Shown: positions 23,762-32,457, counted from the stretch's first letter. The stretch is DNA of 36,973 nt from an uncultured Myxococcales bacterium (GCA_903857665.1 CAIOFV010000029.1:1-36973), one strand, 5' to 3'. Notes: a model not told the origin generated them from the letters alone. Translations and numbers: made by a program.

Positions 23762-26608
23762 TCACGGCGGCAACACGTCGCGGGCCTGATCGACCTGGTA
23801 GCGCGCCAGCACCGCGTCATCCAGGCTGTATGTCATGACCACGTCGAAGCCTTCCTGGAACAGCGCGGCCTGGGCATCGAGCGTCAGGTAGTCGCTGGCG
23901 TCGATGAACGCCTTCACACCGGCGGGGTGCAGGCGGTTCGCGATCGCGTCCGACATCTTCGCCACATCCGCGTCGGGAAAGGTGGCACTGGTGGTTTCGC
24001 ACAGCATGACCGCGGGATCATGGACCGTGTCCAGCAGCACACCGATGTCGTCGTAACCGGAGATCTGCACGTTGTAGCGGACCTTGTCGTGGTCGGGGAC
24101 GCCCGGGATGACGGACTGCAGCGTGCCCAGGTACACCTCGACGAAGATGCGGTCTGCGGCGTCATGCTGCAGGATTGCCTGGATGGCGCGCGGGAAGGCG
24201 GAGTCGGACTTGACCGTCAGCATCAGGACCAGTTTGCCCTCGGCCCAATCGATGACGTCGTCCAGGCGCTGGTACGTTTCCGTGTCCGACATGACCAGGT
24301 GGCATGCGGTCACCTCGTCTGCCGTCATCTCCTCGATCTTCTGGCCGGCGCATTCAGGCGACTCCCACAGCAGGATCGGGCTGGAATGGGCCACGACGGG
24401 CACGTTGTCCTTCGTGACCAGCACGTCGGTCTTGATGCCGTCCGCGCCCTTCTGGTAGGCGCGGACGAAGGCCGCGTGAGAGTCGTATGGCAGATCCGCG
24501 TCCCAGTCGCCGCCGTGGCTCAGCACCAGGGCTCGCTTGCACGACGGGTCGGTCCAGCAGTTCTTGAGCGACAGTTGCCACGACCCGTGGTAGGGCGGGA
24601 CGGTCCTCGCCGGGCGGAAGCCCAGGTCGTTGACCCCGGCTTCGGGGATGTCGTGATAGCGGGCCGCGGCGCGCGCATACCGGGACTCGGCGTCCCAGGC
24701 ACCGCCGCGGAAGACGTGCCAGGGAGCCGTCGCGGGACCCGCGGGATCCGTGGCGGCGTCGGCGCCGTACGCACCGTACCCGTCCCACACCCACTCCCAC
24801 GTGTTGCCCAGCATGTCGTACAGGCCCCAGGCGTTCGGCTGCTTCGAACCCACGGGCATCGTCGATGTCCAGACCGTGCCGCACGCCCACGCGACCCCGT
24901 CCAGCGAAGCGTTGGGCACCTCGCACGCCAGGTGCGACGCGTCGATCGGTCCTCCGTAGGTCGCGGCGGTGGTACCGGCGCGGGCCGCGTATTCCCACTC
25001 GGCCTCGGTGGGCAGGCGGTACCCGGCGCACCCGGCGCCGGCGGTCGTCACGCCGGTGCACGTGTAGCGAGCCCCCGGGGTCCCGGTGCAGCCCGTCAAC
25101 CCGTAACAGGGCGACAGGCCTTCCTTCGCGGACAGGGCGTTGCAGTATGCCAGCGCGTCGAACCAGTCCACCTGCTCGACCGGGCATGTCAGGCCGCAGT
25201 TGGAATACGAGGACGGGTTGTTGCCCATCAGCGCCTTCCACTGGCCCTGCGTCACCTCGGTCGCCTGCAGGCAGAAGGCGTTGGTGATCGAGACACCGTG
25301 GACCGGGCCCTCGTCCGCACCGCGTCCCGGTTCGCCATCGGAAGACCCCATGTCGAACCGGCCCCCGTGCACCAGCGCGAATCCGGCCGGACATGGGCCG
25401 GCGCCGCACGCATCGCCGCCACAGGCATCGGATGGCGCGTCGATCGGCGCGTCGGGAACCTGGATGTCCACGCCGGCCACGTCGGCGTCCGGCGCCGCGG
25501 GCACGTCCAGGTCGGCCGCCTCCGGCACGTCGTCGATGCCGTCCGGGAGGACGCCCGCGGGGATCGCCAGTGCCAGGTCCACCGCCACGGCCCGGTGATC
25601 GGACGGGTACTTCGCCCCGTCGCCGTACACGTACAGGTCGGCCCGCCAGTCGCTGCACGTCCATGCCCCGCCCCCGACCATCACGTGGTCGATGCGGCCG
25701 GCCGGATCCTCGCCCGGGGCCGGGGTGGCATTGGCATCGACGTGCCATGCGGGAGCCAGCGCGAACGAGTCCTGCAGGTGGAACCCGGGAGCGCCGGAAC
25801 GCCCCGTCAGCAGCCCGTAGGCCGGGTGGAACGGCTCGGAGTTGAGGTCGCCCACGAAGATCACGGGAGTCGCCACGGCCATCGCGGACAGGCGCTCCAG
25901 CACCAGCGGCGCGCTGCGCTGCTGATGGGGATCCGAGCTGTCGAAATGGGTCGTCGCGAACACCAGGTCGATCCCTGCGTCCCGATCGTGCAGCCTCACC
26001 CAGGTCACCAGGCGTGGCACGACCTGCTGCCCTTCGGCGAACCCGGTCGACCACGGTTCTTCCGGCGTGGGGCTGAGCCAGAACCACCCCGACGCCAGCA
26101 TGTCGAAGCGGGCCGTGCGATAGAGGATCGTGGCGTCCGGATCGGCGCCGTAGGTGTCATCCCCGGCGTAATAGAACGCCGCGTAGCCCGGGACCACGGC
26201 CAGCAGCGCGGTGACGTCGTCGGCGAGCATCGGCTCCTGGATGCCCATCAGGTCCGGGTCATGGCGCGCGAACACGTCGCCCAGGTAGGGCAACCGCTGC
26301 TCCCAGGTGTCGTACCAGGGGTCGCACAGCGGGCACATGATGTTGAAGGTCATCACGCGGTAGGTCGCGGACGTCGGCGGCACGTCGGCCGGCACATCCG
26401 CGGGCGCGTCCGGGGCGTTCCCCGGATCGCCGGCATCGGGCGAAACGTCGCCCGGGACGTCGGCGGTGTCGCCCGGAATCGCGTCACGCGCGGCGCTCGA
26501 ATTCGAGCCGCACGCGCACAGGGCCCCGGCGATCGAGACCAGCAGCAGCACCGGCACAAGCCCCGGCCCGATGGCAAGGATGCGGCGCACGTGCGGATGG
26601 GACTTCAT
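23762..26608 (-). CDS. Three-domain lipoprotein: nuclease/phosphatase + FGE-like + GDPD-like
   Basis: A 948-residue protein in one frame. The start ATG 26606-26608 has AGGAGG seven bases upstream; the signal ends LCAC (Cys33), followed by an Asp/Pro linker to ~80. Domain 1 (~82-350) is an endonuclease/exonuclease/phosphatase fold with N89, E125 (GIQEP), H221 (TTHFDS), D254 and N256 (GDLNS), D307/H308 and D337/H338 (SDHR). A second linker follows (~350-395). Domain 2 (~405-670) is a formylglycine-generating-enzyme-like (sulfatase-modifying factor) fold, with RLPTEAEWEYAARAG and DMLGNTWEWVWDG, but it lacks the catalytic Cys pair. Domain 3 (~690-948) resembles a glycerophosphodiester phosphodiesterase: H698, D728, H741, with Lys726 where Glu is usual. 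Only domain 1 looks catalytically complete. Confidence 0.85.
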   Translation of the reverse strand: MKSHPHVRRILAIGPGLVPVLLLVSIAGALCACGSNSSAARDAIPGDTADVPGDVSPDAGDPGNAPDAPADVPADVPPTSATYRVMTFNIMCPLCDPWYDTWEQRLPYLGDVFARHDPDLMGIQEPMLADDVTALLAVVPGYAAFYYAGDDTYGADPDATILYRTARFDMLASGWFWLSPTPEEPWSTGFAEGQQVVPRLVTWVRLHDRDAGIDLVFATTHFDSSDPHQQRSAPLVLERLSAMAVATPVIFVGDLNSEPFHPAYGLLTGRSGAPGFHLQDSFALAPAWHVDANATPAPGEDPAGRIDHVMVGGGAWTCSDWRADLYVYGDGAKYPSDHRAVAVDLALAIPAGVLPDGIDDVPEAADLDVPAAPDADVAGVDIQVPDAPIDAPSDACGGDACGAGPCPAGFALVHGGRFDMGSSDGEPGRGADEGPVHGVSITNAFCLQATEVTQGQWKALMGNNPSSYSNCGLTCPVEQVDWFDALAYCNALSAKEGLSPCYGLTGCTGTPGARYTCTGVTTAGAGCAGYRLPTEAEWEYAARAGTTAATYGGPIDASHLACEVPNASLDGVAWACGTVWTSTMPVGSKQPNAWGLYDMLGNTWEWVWDGYGAYGADAATDPAGPATAPWHVFRGGAWDAESRYARAAARYHDIPEAGVNDLGFRPARTVPPYHGSWQLSLKNCWTDPSCKRALVLSHGGDWDADLPYDSHAAFVRAYQKGADGIKTDVLVTKDNVPVVAHSSPILLWESPECAGQKIEEMTADEVTACHLVMSDTETYQRLDDVIDWAEGKLVLMLTVKSDSAFPRAIQAILQHDAADRIFVEVYLGTLQSVIPGVPDHDKVRYNVQISGYDDIGVLLDTVHDPAVMLCETTSATFPDADVAKMSDAIANRLHPAGVKAFIDASDYLTLDAQAALFQEGFDVVMTYSLDDAVLARYQVDQARDVLPP

Positions 26609-26674
26609 CGCGATTCCTCCTGGCGAACGGTGTTGCGGGTCCTGGCCGGACGCTGCCAGCATGCGCCCCCGGGC

Positions 26675-26703
26675 ATCGTAGGCGGTTGCAGATGCCGGTG
26701 CAA
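26675..26703 (-). promoter_or_regulatory. Candidate promoter of the three-domain lipoprotein
   Basis: On the minus strand TTGCAC (26698-26703), a 17-base spacer and TACGAT (26675-26680) form a plausible sigma-70 promoter, giving a leader of about 60 bases before the ATG at 26608. Confidence 0.45.
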
Positions 26704-26807
26704 GCGAGGCGCCATCGCCTGTCGGCCCAGGCGGATCGCAGGTGGCCGGCGCCATGATCGGCATGTCGCGGCAGGCACCCGACGGGAACCCGCGCGCACG
26801 CCGGGAC

Positions 26808-26840
26808 GGGTTGGACAACCCCTCGCAATCGTGAAATGAT
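26808..26840 (+). promoter_or_regulatory. Candidate serpin promoter with overlapping palindrome
   Basis: TTGGAC (26811-26816), an 18-base spacer and AATGAT (26835-26840) form a weak promoter. The -35 lies inside the palindrome GGGTTG-GA-CAACCC (26808-26821), which could be an operator. The leader before the ATG at 26938 would be about 90 bases. Confidence 0.35.
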
Positions 26841-26937
26841 CCATCCAGTCCATCCCCTGGCATGGCCCCTGCATCTCCGGGAACCAGGTGCCGGGGCCCT
26901 CCCGGCAGTGGATGGGATGGACGATGGGGAGGTTGCC

Positions 26938-28227
26938 ATGAGGAAGCGGTCCGGGATCGTGACCCTGCTGCTGATCGCGTCCTGCGCCGGAGGATCCGGA
27001 GGCGGAGGCTCGGGCGGCGAGGTGAAATCCAACCTGGCCCGGGACGCGGCGCCATCAGTGCCCGACGCGGACAAGTCGTCCCTCGCTGCGGGCAACCGCG
27101 CGTTCGCGCTGGACCTGTACGGGACCCTGATCGGGGACCCCCTGAACGCCGGGAAGAACCTGTTCCTGTCGCCGCACAGCATCTCGATCGCGCTGGCCAT
27201 GACGTACGCGGGCGCCGTCGGCGACACCGCGACGCAGATGGCGCAAAGCCTGCGGTTCACGCTGCCGGACGCCGCGCTGCACAAGGCGTTCGACCGCCTG
27301 GACCTGACCCTGGCCGGCCGTGGCCAGCAGGCCGCCAAGGACGGCGAGCCCTTCCAGTTGAGCGTGGCCGACGCGACGTGGGGCCAGGCCGGCTTCCCGT
27401 TCCTGGCCCCGTACCTGGACGTGCTGGCCGTCAACTACGGCGCGGGCCTGCACACCGAGGACTTCGCGACGGACCCCGAAAGCGCCCGCCAGGACATCAA
27501 CGCCTGGGTCGCTGGCCAGACCGCCGACCGGATCCCCGAACTGCTGGCCCAGGGCACGGTCACCTCGGCCACGGACCTGGTGCTGACCAACGCGATCTAC
27601 TTCAAGGCCAGTTGGAAGACCGTCTTCGACGCCAGGGCGACCGACGACGCGCCGTTCCACAAGGCCGACGGGACGGACGCGACCGCATCGACGATGCACG
27701 TCTACGACAGTTTCCCGTATGCCGAGGGTGACGGGTTCCAGGCCGTGGCGCTGCCCTACGTCGGCGACGACGTGTCGATGCTCGTGGTCCTGCCGGCCGC
27801 CGGGACGTTCGCCGAGTTCGAATCGAGGCTGGACGGCGACAGCCTGGGCGCCATCGTGGCCGCGCTGGCCCCGGTCGAAGGCAGCGTGGCCCTGCCGAAG
27901 TTCGGCGTGGAGTCCGCGTTCAGCCTGCACGACGCGCTGATCCAGCTGGGCATCGTCGATGCGTTCGACGCGTCGCGGGCCGACTTCTCCGGAATGGACG
28001 GCGCACGCGACCTGTCGATTTCGGACGTGATCCACAAGTCCTTCGTGGCGGTGGACGAGGCCGGCACCGAGGCCGCGGCCGCGACCGCGGTCATCATGGA
28101 CGGCTCCGCGTTGCCGACGAAGACGTTCAGCCTGGTCGCGGACCGGCCGTTCCTGTTCGCGATCATCGACGGGCCGACGGGCGCCGTGCTGTTCCTGGGC
28201 CGCGTGCTGGACCCGACCGCGAAGTAG
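26938..28227 (+). CDS. Serpin (serine protease inhibitor family) lipoprotein
   Basis: A 429-residue protein. The start ATG 26938-26940 has GGGGAGG five bases upstream; the signal ends LIASC (Cys16) and a Gly/Ser spacer follows. Residues ~50-427 are a full serpin fold: FLSPHSISIALAMTYAGA near 76-93, TNAIYFKASWK near 217-227, and the C-terminal signature FLFAIIDGPTGAVLFLGRV. Inhibitory serpins trap serine or cysteine proteases by inserting a cleaved reactive loop. The hinge here, E374-A-G-T-E-A-A-A-A-T, fits the inhibitory consensus, and counting from it puts P1-P1' at about Ser390-Ala391, suiting an elastase- or subtilisin-like target. Surface attachment suggests protection of the cell from exoproteases. 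Its TAG directly abuts the purU stop. Confidence 0.92.
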   Translation: MRKRSGIVTLLLIASCAGGSGGGGSGGEVKSNLARDAAPSVPDADKSSLAAGNRAFALDLYGTLIGDPLNAGKNLFLSPHSISIALAMTYAGAVGDTATQMAQSLRFTLPDAALHKAFDRLDLTLAGRGQQAAKDGEPFQLSVADATWGQAGFPFLAPYLDVLAVNYGAGLHTEDFATDPESARQDINAWVAGQTADRIPELLAQGTVTSATDLVLTNAIYFKASWKTVFDARATDDAPFHKADGTDATASTMHVYDSFPYAEGDGFQAVALPYVGDDVSMLVVLPAAGTFAEFESRLDGDSLGAIVAALAPVEGSVALPKFGVESAFSLHDALIQLGIVDAFDASRADFSGMDGARDLSISDVIHKSFVAVDEAGTEAAAATAVIMDGSALPTKTFSLVADRPFLFAIIDGPTGAVLFLGRVLDPTAK

Positions 28228-29079
28228 TCACTCGAAGACGATGGTCCGGATCCCGTGCCGGAAGACCCTCCGGCGGGCGTAGGCCTCCAGCGCGGACGCC
28301 AGGGCCAGTTGCTCCAGCGTGCGACCCTTCCGCTTCAGGGCCTCGGCGTCGTCCCGGTGGGACACGCGCAGCACCTGCTGCTCGATGATGGGCCCTTCGT
28401 CCAGGCCCTCGCTGACGAAGTGGGCGGTGGCCCCGATCACCTTGACGCCCCGCTCCCACGCCTGCTCGTAGGGCCTGGCCCCCTTGAAGGACGGCAGGAA
28501 CGAGTGGTGGATGTTGATGACGTCCCGCCCGTAGGCGCGCAGGAAATCCCCGGTCAGCACCTGCATGTACCGGGCGAGCACCAGGCAGTCGGTGGTGCCC
28601 GACACCCGTTCCAGGATCTGCGCCTCGGCCTCGGCACGGTTGTCCCGGGTGGCCGGCACCAGGTGGAACGGCACGCCGTAGTGCTCCGTCAGCGCCCGTC
28701 CGTCCGGATGGTTGCCCACCACCAGCGCGACCTGCAGCGGCAACTCGCCCAGGGATTGCCGGAACAGCACGTCCGCCAGGCAGTGGGTCTGCCGGGACAC
28801 CAGGATGCCCACCCGCAGGGGCACGCCGGACCGGTACACCCGGCATTCGCCCTGCAGTTCCACCGACAGCGCGGCGAACGCGGACTCGATCCGGTCCCAG
28901 CCGGTCCGCGACGGTTCCAGGCAGAACTCCAGCCGCATGTAGAAAGAGCCACCCTCCGGCGACGTGGTGTACTGGTCCGCCGTGACGATGTTGCCCTCCA
29001 GCCACGACACCAGGCCCGTGATGCGGGCGATGAGCCCCTTGCGGTCAGGGCACCGGACCAGCACGATGGCGCTTTCCAT
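28228..29079 (-). CDS. purU: Formyltetrahydrofolate deformylase PurU
   Basis: A 283-residue cytoplasmic enzyme. It hydrolyses 10-formyltetrahydrofolate to tetrahydrofolate and formate, balancing one-carbon pools and feeding formate to purine synthesis. Residues ~4-80 are an ACT regulatory domain (VRCPDRKGLIARI), and ~85-283 a formyltransferase domain with the catalytic trio N189, H191 and D227 in VINIHHSFLP and EGLDEGP. Length matches the family (about 280). The start ATG 29077-29079 has GAGGGG nearby. The stop abuts that of the convergent serpin gene with no base between them, leaving no room for a separate terminator. A TACAAT -10 candidate lies about 90 bases upstream. Confidence 0.93.
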   Translation of the reverse strand: MESAIVLVRCPDRKGLIARITGLVSWLEGNIVTADQYTTSPEGGSFYMRLEFCLEPSRTGWDRIESAFAALSVELQGECRVYRSGVPLRVGILVSRQTHCLADVLFRQSLGELPLQVALVVGNHPDGRALTEHYGVPFHLVPATRDNRAEAEAQILERVSGTTDCLVLARYMQVLTGDFLRAYGRDVINIHHSFLPSFKGARPYEQAWERGVKVIGATAHFVSEGLDEGPIIEQQVLRVSHRDDAEALKRKGRTLEQLALASALEAYARRRVFRHGIRTIVFE

Positions 29080-29170
29080 TCCCCTCCCCTTCCCGGGCCC
29101 CGCGCCTGCCGGACCCCGCGGCTGAACAGCCTGGCAGGACCTTCGGGCAGCCTTCACGTCCAGGGAACCC

Positions 29171-29176
29171 ATTGTA
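29171..29176 (-). promoter_or_regulatory. Possible -10 (TACAAT) for purU
   Basis: TACAAT on the minus strand lies 91 bases before the ATG at 29079; the -35 is poor. The leader contains an inverted repeat CCTGCC (29105-29110) / GGCAGG (29133-29138) that could fold in the RNA. I do not recognise a known riboswitch. Confidence 0.4.
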
Positions 29177-29314
29177 GGCGTCGGGGGGTGCGGGCGGGAG
29201 CGCCCCGGGTTCCGGGCCAGGCGGGGCGCGGGTGCGGGCCGTCGAAGGGCGCCCAGGGCGGAAGGCACTCCACGACCCGCGGCGCGCATCCCCCGGGTGT
29301 CGCGGGCCCCGGCT

Positions 29315-30283
29315 TCACGTCGGCGAGGGGCCCAGTTCGGGCGGCTCGGCGATCACGATCGAATGGCGCCGCAGGAACTCCCCGAACCCTTCGACCGGCT
29401 TCCCCAGGAACTGCATCCTCATCGCCCCCGCGGGACAGGTGTTGACGCATCCGAGGCAGGCGACGCAGCGGGAGCCGTCGACGGCCCGGGTCGCGGCTTC
29501 GATCGCGCCCACGGGGCAGCCGCGCACGCAGGTCCCGCACCCGATGCAGGTTCCCGCGTCGGCGCCATGCCCGCCCGTCAGCACCTTGGTGCCCGCGATG
29601 GACACGGCGCCCCGGACCAGGTCCCGGGGGTTCCATTCCCGGGACACGGCGATGCCGGTGCCGGTCCGGGCCCGCTGCAGGGTCCGGTCGGCGAACGCGC
29701 GCACCGCCGACCAGGTCCCGGCGTCCGGGAGGTGGCGGTACTTCAGGATGCGGCCCTCGTTCCCCAGGCTCCAGGTCGGGGCGAAGGTGGACATGTTGCC
29801 GAACACCGCGAGGTCCACGGGCAGCGCGCCCCGATCCGCGGCGGCTTCCAGCAGCCCCGCCACCGCGTTGAACGTATTGCCTCCCTCCCCGCCGAACGTG
29901 ACGTACGCTGCGGCGCGGACGCCCGCCAGCGGAGGCAGGTCCCGGATCCAGTCGCGGAAGTGGCCGGGCGCCTCGAAGTAGTTCACGGGCGACCCCAGCA
30001 CGACCAGGTCGAACCCGGGCATGGTGGTCGCGTCGAAGGCGCGGTAGTCGCCGGCGACGACCTCCAGCCCCTGCGACTGCCAGCGCCGGGCGATCAGCCG
30101 GCCGACCCGCCCCGTGTGGCCGGTCTGGCTGAACCACACGACGGCAGCGCGCCGGGGTGTGGCGACCGGGATCGCGAGGTCGTCGCGCCTCCTGCCGAGG
30201 GTGGGGAACAGCCAGGGAACCGCCGCCCCGGCCGCAATCGCGGCGGAAGCGGCAGCGCCGATCAGGAAGGTTCGCCTCTTCAT
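29315..30283 (-). CDS. Flavodoxin / two-[4Fe-4S] ferredoxin fusion with a twin-arginine signal
   Basis: A 322-residue protein. The start ATG 30281-30283 gives MKRRTFLIG followed by a hydrophobic Ala-rich stretch, which fits a Tat signal; Tat export would suit a protein that folds around cofactors. Residues ~45-200 are a flavodoxin-like domain with the FMN phosphate loop FSQTGHTGRVG (51-61) and LGSPVNYFEAPG (~97-108). Residues ~240-290 are a bacterial ferredoxin domain with C246, C249, C252, C256 and C273, C276, C279, C283. This order matches the EFR1-type flavodoxin-ferredoxin family, usually cytoplasmic electron carriers. Partner enzymes are not evident. It is 55 bases after the RNase R gene on the same strand. 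Confidence 0.85.
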   Translation of the reverse strand: MKRRTFLIGAAASAAIAAGAAVPWLFPTLGRRRDDLAIPVATPRRAAVVWFSQTGHTGRVGRLIARRWQSQGLEVVAGDYRAFDATTMPGFDLVVLGSPVNYFEAPGHFRDWIRDLPPLAGVRAAAYVTFGGEGGNTFNAVAGLLEAAADRGALPVDLAVFGNMSTFAPTWSLGNEGRILKYRHLPDAGTWSAVRAFADRTLQRARTGTGIAVSREWNPRDLVRGAVSIAGTKVLTGGHGADAGTCIGCGTCVRGCPVGAIEAATRAVDGSRCVACLGCVNTCPAGAMRMQFLGKPVEGFGEFLRRHSIVIAEPPELGPSPT

Positions 30284-30338
30284 GGCTTCCGGCTCCACCT
30301 GGGACCCCCCGGGACCCCGGGGCGCCCATCGCAAGGGC

Positions 30339-32366
30339 TCATCGCGTCTTGCGACGCTTCCCGCGCATCGGTCGCGCGTTCGCCAGTCGCGCGTTCGAAT
30401 GCACCCGGGTGCGCTTCCCGGTCCGCGACCTGCCGCCCGCCGCCTTCCGCGCATCGGCCAGCCCCAGGTCCAGCCGCCGCCGGTCCAGGTCAACGCGCAG
30501 GATGCGCACGGCGACGGGATCGCCCAGCCGGAGGCGGTCGCCCGACCGGAAGCTGGTCGCGACGCCGTGCTCGATGTCGGAGACCCAGTCGGGCCCCAGC
30601 TCCTCCAGGCGCAGCAGGCCTTCCACCAGGTAGCGCGTGGACTGGATGAACAGCCCGGGGTTGATGACGCCCGTGACCACGCCTTCCAGCCGCTCCCCGA
30701 TGCGACCGGCGAACAGCTGCAGCACCAGCAGGGTCTTCAGGTCCTTTTCGGCCGCCTCGGCCCGACGCTCGGTCGTCGTGCAGTGCTCGGCCAGCCGCAC
30801 GAGGTCCGCCGGGTCGCCGGCCTTCCTCGCCTGCCCGCGGAGGTGCGCGTCCAGCAGCCGGTGCACGGTGAGGTCCGGGTATCGGCGGATCGGGCTGGTG
30901 AAGTGGCAGTAGTGCTGGCTGGCCAGCGCGAAGTGCCCGACGTGCGACGTGCTGTACTCGGCCCGGCTCAGCGTCTTCAGCACGGCCAGGTTCACGGCGT
31001 AGGACTGCGGCCGGCCCTTCACCGCCGCCAGGATGTCCTGCAGCGACGAACGGGCGGCGCGGCGCCCCCCGTGGATCCCCACCGTGGTCAGGAAGGCGGA
31101 CAGGCGGCGGACGGCATCGGTGGCTCCCTCGGGATGGATCCGCCGCAGGTACGGGACCCCCAGCGAAAACAGCAGGCGGGCGACCGCCTCGTTGGCCTCC
31201 ACCATGAACATCTCGATCAGCGTGTGCGTGTAACTGTTGTCGGGCGGGTTCGCGTCGGTGACCCGGCCGTCGGGGGACAGCACCAGGCCCACCTCGGGGA
31301 GGTCCAGGTGCAGCATGCCCTGGCCGCGACGGCGCTCCTCGATGGCCCGGGCCAGCACCTCCATTTCGCGCAGGTCGGCGACCACCTGCGCCGGGTGGCC
31401 CGCGGCGTTGCCGTCCAGGATGGCCTGGGCCTGGCGATAGGTCAGGCGGCGGGCGGAGCGGATGACGCCGTTGGCGAACCGCGCGCCCAGCACGTTCCCC
31501 CCGCGGTCGAAGTCGATGAAGGCGCTCTTGACCCACCGGGGCTGGCCTTCCTGCAGCGAAGCCACGCCGTTGGACAGCACCTCGGGCAGCATGGGCACCA
31601 CGCGCCTGGGGAAGTAGACGCTGTTGCCGCGCAGCGACGCCTCGCGGTCCATGGCCGATCCCTCGGGCACGAAGGCAGACACGTCCGCGATGTGCACGCC
31701 CAGGGTCCAGCCGTCTCCGGCCGGGACGATGTGGATGGCGTCGTCGTAGTCCCGGGCGTCGTCGGGATCGATGGTCATCACGGTCAGGCCCGTGAAGTCC
31801 TCGCGACCCTGGACGCTCCCGTCGAAGCCTGCGACCTGGGCCCGCGCCTCCTCGAGCACCTCCGGGGGGAAGGCCTCGGGCAGGCCGAACTCGCGGAGGA
31901 TCGCCCGCGTTTCCACGTCCACGGGCCCGGCGGCGCCCAGGTTCTCGACGATGACGCCGTGGGCGGGCTCGCCGCCTTCGGGGTACCGGACGATCTCGAC
32001 CACGACCTTGACCCCGGCCAGGTCGGCGGGCTTCACGTCGTCGATGAAGACCGGCTCGGCCACCGTGCGCCCCTGGGGAAGGACCATCCAGCGGTCGCCG
32101 CGCAATTCCAGGCGCCCGACCACCTGGCGGGTGCCCCGTCCGAGGATCTCGGTGACGCGGCCCGAGATCCCTCCCTCGCGACGACCGTGGCCGATGATCC
32201 GGACGGCCACGCGGTCGCCGGTCATCGCCGACATCGTGTCGCCTTCGCCGATGTACACGTCGCCTTCGGGCAGCGCGTCGTCGGGCACCACGAAGCCGCA
32301 GCCCCGGGGCCCGGTGCGGAAGGCGCCGACGACGGCCGGTGGTGCTGGCCGGAACTTTTCCTTCAT
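30339..32366 (-). CDS. rnr: Ribonuclease R (RNB family 3'-5' exoribonuclease)
   Basis: A 675-residue cytoplasmic exoribonuclease of the RNase II/R family, which degrades structured RNA from the 3' end. Cold-shock-like domains occupy residues ~10-150. The RNB catalytic domain (~190-520) carries TIDPDDARDYDDA with D200, D206, D208 and D209 as the four metal-binding Asp residues, and CHFTSPIRRYPDL near 480. An S1 domain (~560-635) and a Lys/Arg-rich tail follow, as in RNase R rather than RNase II. It lacks the N-terminal helix-turn-helix extension of the E. coli protein. The start ATG 32364-32366 has only a weak GGGGG upstream. The gene is divergent from the SDR gene. Confidence 0.92.
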   Translation of the reverse strand: MKEKFRPAPPAVVGAFRTGPRGCGFVVPDDALPEGDVYIGEGDTMSAMTGDRVAVRIIGHGRREGGISGRVTEILGRGTRQVVGRLELRGDRWMVLPQGRTVAEPVFIDDVKPADLAGVKVVVEIVRYPEGGEPAHGVIVENLGAAGPVDVETRAILREFGLPEAFPPEVLEEARAQVAGFDGSVQGREDFTGLTVMTIDPDDARDYDDAIHIVPAGDGWTLGVHIADVSAFVPEGSAMDREASLRGNSVYFPRRVVPMLPEVLSNGVASLQEGQPRWVKSAFIDFDRGGNVLGARFANGVIRSARRLTYRQAQAILDGNAAGHPAQVVADLREMEVLARAIEERRRGQGMLHLDLPEVGLVLSPDGRVTDANPPDNSYTHTLIEMFMVEANEAVARLLFSLGVPYLRRIHPEGATDAVRRLSAFLTTVGIHGGRRAARSSLQDILAAVKGRPQSYAVNLAVLKTLSRAEYSTSHVGHFALASQHYCHFTSPIRRYPDLTVHRLLDAHLRGQARKAGDPADLVRLAEHCTTTERRAEAAEKDLKTLLVLQLFAGRIGERLEGVVTGVINPGLFIQSTRYLVEGLLRLEELGPDWVSDIEHGVATSFRSGDRLRLGDPVAVRILRVDLDRRRLDLGLADARKAAGGRSRTGKRTRVHSNARLANARPMRGKRRKTR

Positions 32367-32451
32367 GCGTGTCGCCCCCGCTTCCTCGCAAGACTACCAC
32401 GCCGGGACGAGGTCTTTCAGGGGGGTGTGTTCGCCGGCCGGCCGAGGTGCT

Positions 32452-32457
32452 ACCGTT
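32452..32457 (+). promoter_or_regulatory. Possible extended -10 for the SDR operon
   Basis: TGCTACCGT resembles an extended -10 (TGn + TACCGT), 25 bases before the ATG at 32483. The match is modest and no -35 is clear. Confidence 0.3.

Larger units (their letters stand above)
26609..26937. other. 329-base divergent intergenic region
   Basis: This gap separates the three-domain lipoprotein gene (minus) and the serpin gene (plus). It holds one promoter candidate for each direction and a 14-base palindrome (26808-26821). I saw no small gene or terminator in it. Confidence 0.6.

Noticed and set aside
23270..26839. Long plus-strand open frame antisense to the three-domain lipoprotein
   Set aside because: It is Arg/Gly/His-rich without any domain, and the opposite strand carries three clear domains. 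High GC makes stop-free antisense frames common here; similar frames at 9188-12250, 13861-17022 and 30114-32513 were rejected for the same reason.
29105..29138. purU leader hairpin as a riboswitch
   Set aside because: Only one short stem is visible and no conserved riboswitch core could be recognised.
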